From Acetobacteraceae bacterium (GTDB lineage: Bacteria > Pseudomonadota > Alphaproteobacteria > Acetobacterales > Acetobacteraceae): a DNA stretch of 15,564 nt. The notes beneath the pieces are model-generated. The model was not told the DNA's origin, made no database searches, and saw only the letters and a list, made by a program, of their open reading frames with translations. Within the stretch, counting starts at the first letter, position 1. Every line of letters starts with the position of its first letter. The stretch covers positions 1 through 15,564 of the forward strand of contig CANJXD010000080.1 in NCBI GenBank assembly GCA_947478535.1, read 5' to 3'. Positions 14,281-15,564 of the stretch are shown one piece after another. The translations under genes were made by a program, and so were the position numbers.

Positions 14281-14360
14281 GCGTTTCCTCGGATATCTGT
14301 GCGGGTTGGCCGCCATATGGCGCGCCTCGGCCTATGCGACAAATGGAAAGAACGGCGAGA
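14281..14360 (-). promoter_or_regulatory. Gap between LysR and PIG-L/GalB-like genes, possible promoter region
   Basis: These 80 bases hold a 12-base palindrome, CGCCATATGGCG (14311-14322), and are AT-richer than the flanks. Read on the minus strand, a weak TTGTCG with a CATATG 17 bases later could be a promoter for the downstream enzyme genes. A LysR-type regulator encoded just upstream could act here, but no clear T-N11-A box stands out. I see no terminator hairpin with a T tract. Confidence 0.3.
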
Positions 14361-15299
14361 TTAAGCCGTTTTTCTCATGCGTCCAGCAGTTGCCGCCCCT
14401 TGCGCCTGTCCCGGCCGGAACCGCTGGCGCAGCAGCGCCAGCAGCGCCTCGGCCGGCGGAGATAGCGGCACGCCACGGCGGGAGACGACGCCGAGGCGCC
14501 GTACCACGGCAGGATCGCGCAGCGGCACGGCGACGACGCCAGCCGCCCCGGCGGCATCCACCGCCAGGCGAGGCACCACGGCCAGCGCGATGCCGGCTTC
14601 CACCATGCTGATGGCGGTGGCGAGGTGCTGCACCTCATAGCGCCAGTCCATCGCCTCCCGCCGCGCGCCCAAGGCCTCATCCAGCAGGGCGCGGTTGCCG
14701 GTATGCGGCGCGACCCGCACCAGCGGCTGGCCTTCCAGCTCCGCCCAGGTGAGGTGCGGGCGGCCGGCGAAGCTGTGCGTGGCGGGGCAGGCGAGGACGA
14801 AGGCCTCGGTCAGCAGCGGCACGATATCCAGGTCCCACCGATTGGCGGAGACGATGGTGATGCCGAGCTCCGCCTCCCCCCGCGCGACATGCTCGGCGAT
14901 CTCGCTGGCGGAGCTGTCGAACAGCTTCACCGTCACGCCGGGGTGGGCGGCGGAGAAATCCGCCAGCAGGCGCGGGACGTGATGCACCGCGATGGTCGGC
15001 AGGCAGCCAATGGTGACGCTGCGCGGCGTCTGCCCAGCTCCTGCGCGCAGCGCGGCGAGCGCGGTGTTCAGCGCCTCCACCGGTGCGCGGGCGCGCGCGA
15101 CCAGGTCGAGCCCAGCCGGGGTCAGCGTCACCTGCCGGGTCGTGCGCGCCAGCAGCTTCAGGCCGAGCCCCTCCTCGAACTTCCGCATGCGATGGGACAG
15201 CCCGGTCTGGGACAGGTTGAGGTGGGCCGCGGCCTTGCGGAAGGACCCGCGCTCAGCGATCGACAGGAAGGCTTCGAGCCCCAGGAAGTCGATCGCCAT
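14361..15299 (-). CDS. LysR family transcriptional regulator
   Basis: This 312-residue DNA-binding protein has the usual LysR layout. The winged helix-turn-helix occupies residues 3-62 (FLGLEAFLSIAERGSFRKAA, then LSQTGLSHRMRKFEEGLGLKLL and RQVTLTPAG). A linker helix follows, then a periplasmic-binding-protein-like effector domain beginning at RSVTIGCLPTIAVHHVPRLL. The length is typical. Such regulators are usually activated by a pathway intermediate. It starts 6 bases after the stop of the PdxA-family gene and precedes the enzyme genes on the same strand, so it is embedded in the cluster rather than divergent from its target, which is less common for LysR genes. AAGGGA lies about 11 bases before the ATG. 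The likely target is this operon, with an aromatic acid or pyrone intermediate as effector (inference). Confidence 0.92.
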   Translation of the reverse strand: MAIDFLGLEAFLSIAERGSFRKAAAHLNLSQTGLSHRMRKFEEGLGLKLLARTTRQVTLTPAGLDLVARARAPVEALNTALAALRAGAGQTPRSVTIGCLPTIAVHHVPRLLADFSAAHPGVTVKLFDSSASEIAEHVARGEAELGITIVSANRWDLDIVPLLTEAFVLACPATHSFAGRPHLTWAELEGQPLVRVAPHTGNRALLDEALGARREAMDWRYEVQHLATAISMVEAGIALAVVPRLAVDAAGAAGVVAVPLRDPAVVRRLGVVSRRGVPLSPPAEALLALLRQRFRPGQAQGAATAGRMRKTA

Positions 15300-15305
15300 C
15301 GCCCG

Positions 15306-15564
15306 CTATCCCTTGCCGCAGAGGCGGGCGACGGCCTCGATCATCGCGGTCGGATCGGCCAGGCCACGCCCCGCGATATCATGCCCGCTGCCATGCGCGA
15401 CGGAGGAGAACAGCACCGGCGCGCCGATGGTCAGCCCCGCCGTGCGATGGGCGGCCACCATCTTGGCCGCGATATGCCCCTGGTCATGCAGCATGACGGT
15501 GAAGGCATCGTAGCCCGGTTTATGAAACATGGTGTCGGCGCCGAAGGGGCCATCCACATTCACC
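15306..15564 (-). CDS. PdxA-family dehydrogenase (C-terminal part, cut by window edge)
   Basis: About 86 C-terminal residues are visible; the 5' end lies beyond the right edge. VDGPFGADTMF, MLHDQGHIAAKM, SSVAHGSGHDIAGRG and the final ADPTAMIEAVARL are the C-terminal signatures of the PdxA family, in which His of the HDQGH segment and the DIAG region belong to the active site and NAD-binding surroundings. Biosynthetic PdxA oxidises 4-hydroxythreonine phosphate in vitamin B6 synthesis. Relatives in catabolic clusters oxidise other hydroxy acids, and TphB acts on the terephthalate dihydrodiol. The MLHDQGHI and AGLTIG...SSVAHGS segments look closer to the TphB-type branch as I recall it, and the neighbours (LysR, LigI, GalB, Bug) support a catabolic role. 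The substrate is unproven. Confidence 0.82.
   Translation of the reverse strand, partial: VNVDGPFGADTMFHKPGYDAFTVMLHDQGHIAAKMVAAHRTAGLTIGAPVLFSSVAHGSGHDIAGRGLADPTAMIEAVARLCGKG

Noticed and set aside
1..15564. CRISPR arrays, tRNA or rRNA genes, insertion sequences, phage genes, toxin-antitoxin or defence systems
   Set aside because: No spaced repeats, cloverleaf-like or rRNA-like segments, transposase motifs or defence-protein motifs were seen on either strand.

Overview
The window is about 15.6 kb of very GC-rich, densely packed DNA with strong G/C bias at third codon positions. It encodes almost only exported solute-binding proteins and catabolic enzymes. Three Bug/TctC-type binding proteins, a TAXI-type TRAP system, many twin-arginine-like signal peptides and GTG starts suggest an alphaproteobacterium of the Acetobacteraceae (Roseomonas-like). 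A betaproteobacterium with a Bug expansion cannot be excluded. No rRNA, tRNA, CRISPR array, insertion sequence or phage gene was found, and no stretch over 300 bases lacks a gene.

Layout. (1) 1-3826, minus strand: a short sulfotransferase-like protein, a TAXI solute receptor, a fused TRAP permease, and the first 66 codons of an AapJ-like amino-acid-binding protein whose ATG overlaps the permease stop. (2) 3827-3975: a divergent intergenic region with a degenerate direct repeat and a small palindrome. (3) 3976-7535, plus strand: a family 5 (peptide type) binding protein, a family 3 binding protein, a 139-base gap with a perfect 17-bp hairpin and an operator-like palindrome, then Bug protein 1. 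(4) 7536-7586: a convergent junction with a C6/G6 hairpin and a 14-bp tandem repeat. (5) 7587-15564, minus strand, read from high to low coordinates: PdxA-family dehydrogenase (cut by the edge), LysR regulator, PIG-L/GalB-like hydratase, two-domain hot-dog hydratase, CaiB/BaiF CoA-transferase, Bug protein 3, exported metallo-beta-lactamase-fold hydrolase, Bug protein 2, LigI-like amidohydrolase. Spacing is mostly tight (4-base overlaps, or 0 to 27 bases), so this looks like one long catabolic operon.

How the genes may work together. The LigI-like and GalB-like proteins match two consecutive steps of the protocatechuate 4,5-cleavage pathway: 2-pyrone-4,6-dicarboxylate to 4-oxalomesaconate to 4-carboxy-4-hydroxy-2-oxoadipate. 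The PdxA-family fragment resembles the branch that includes the terephthalate-diol dehydrogenase TphB. The hydratase/CoA-transferase pair resembles the mesaconyl-C4-CoA hydratase and CoA-transferase type used for branched C5 dicarboxylates. Bug proteins interleaved with these enzymes fit capture of aromatic or tricarboxylate acids. No ring-cleavage dioxygenase, aldolase or TctAB permease is present, so the pathway assignment is inference. The most unusual features are seven solute-binding proteins of five families served by one visible permease, and the hydratase and CoA-transferase genes lying in the same frame with only one TAA between them.
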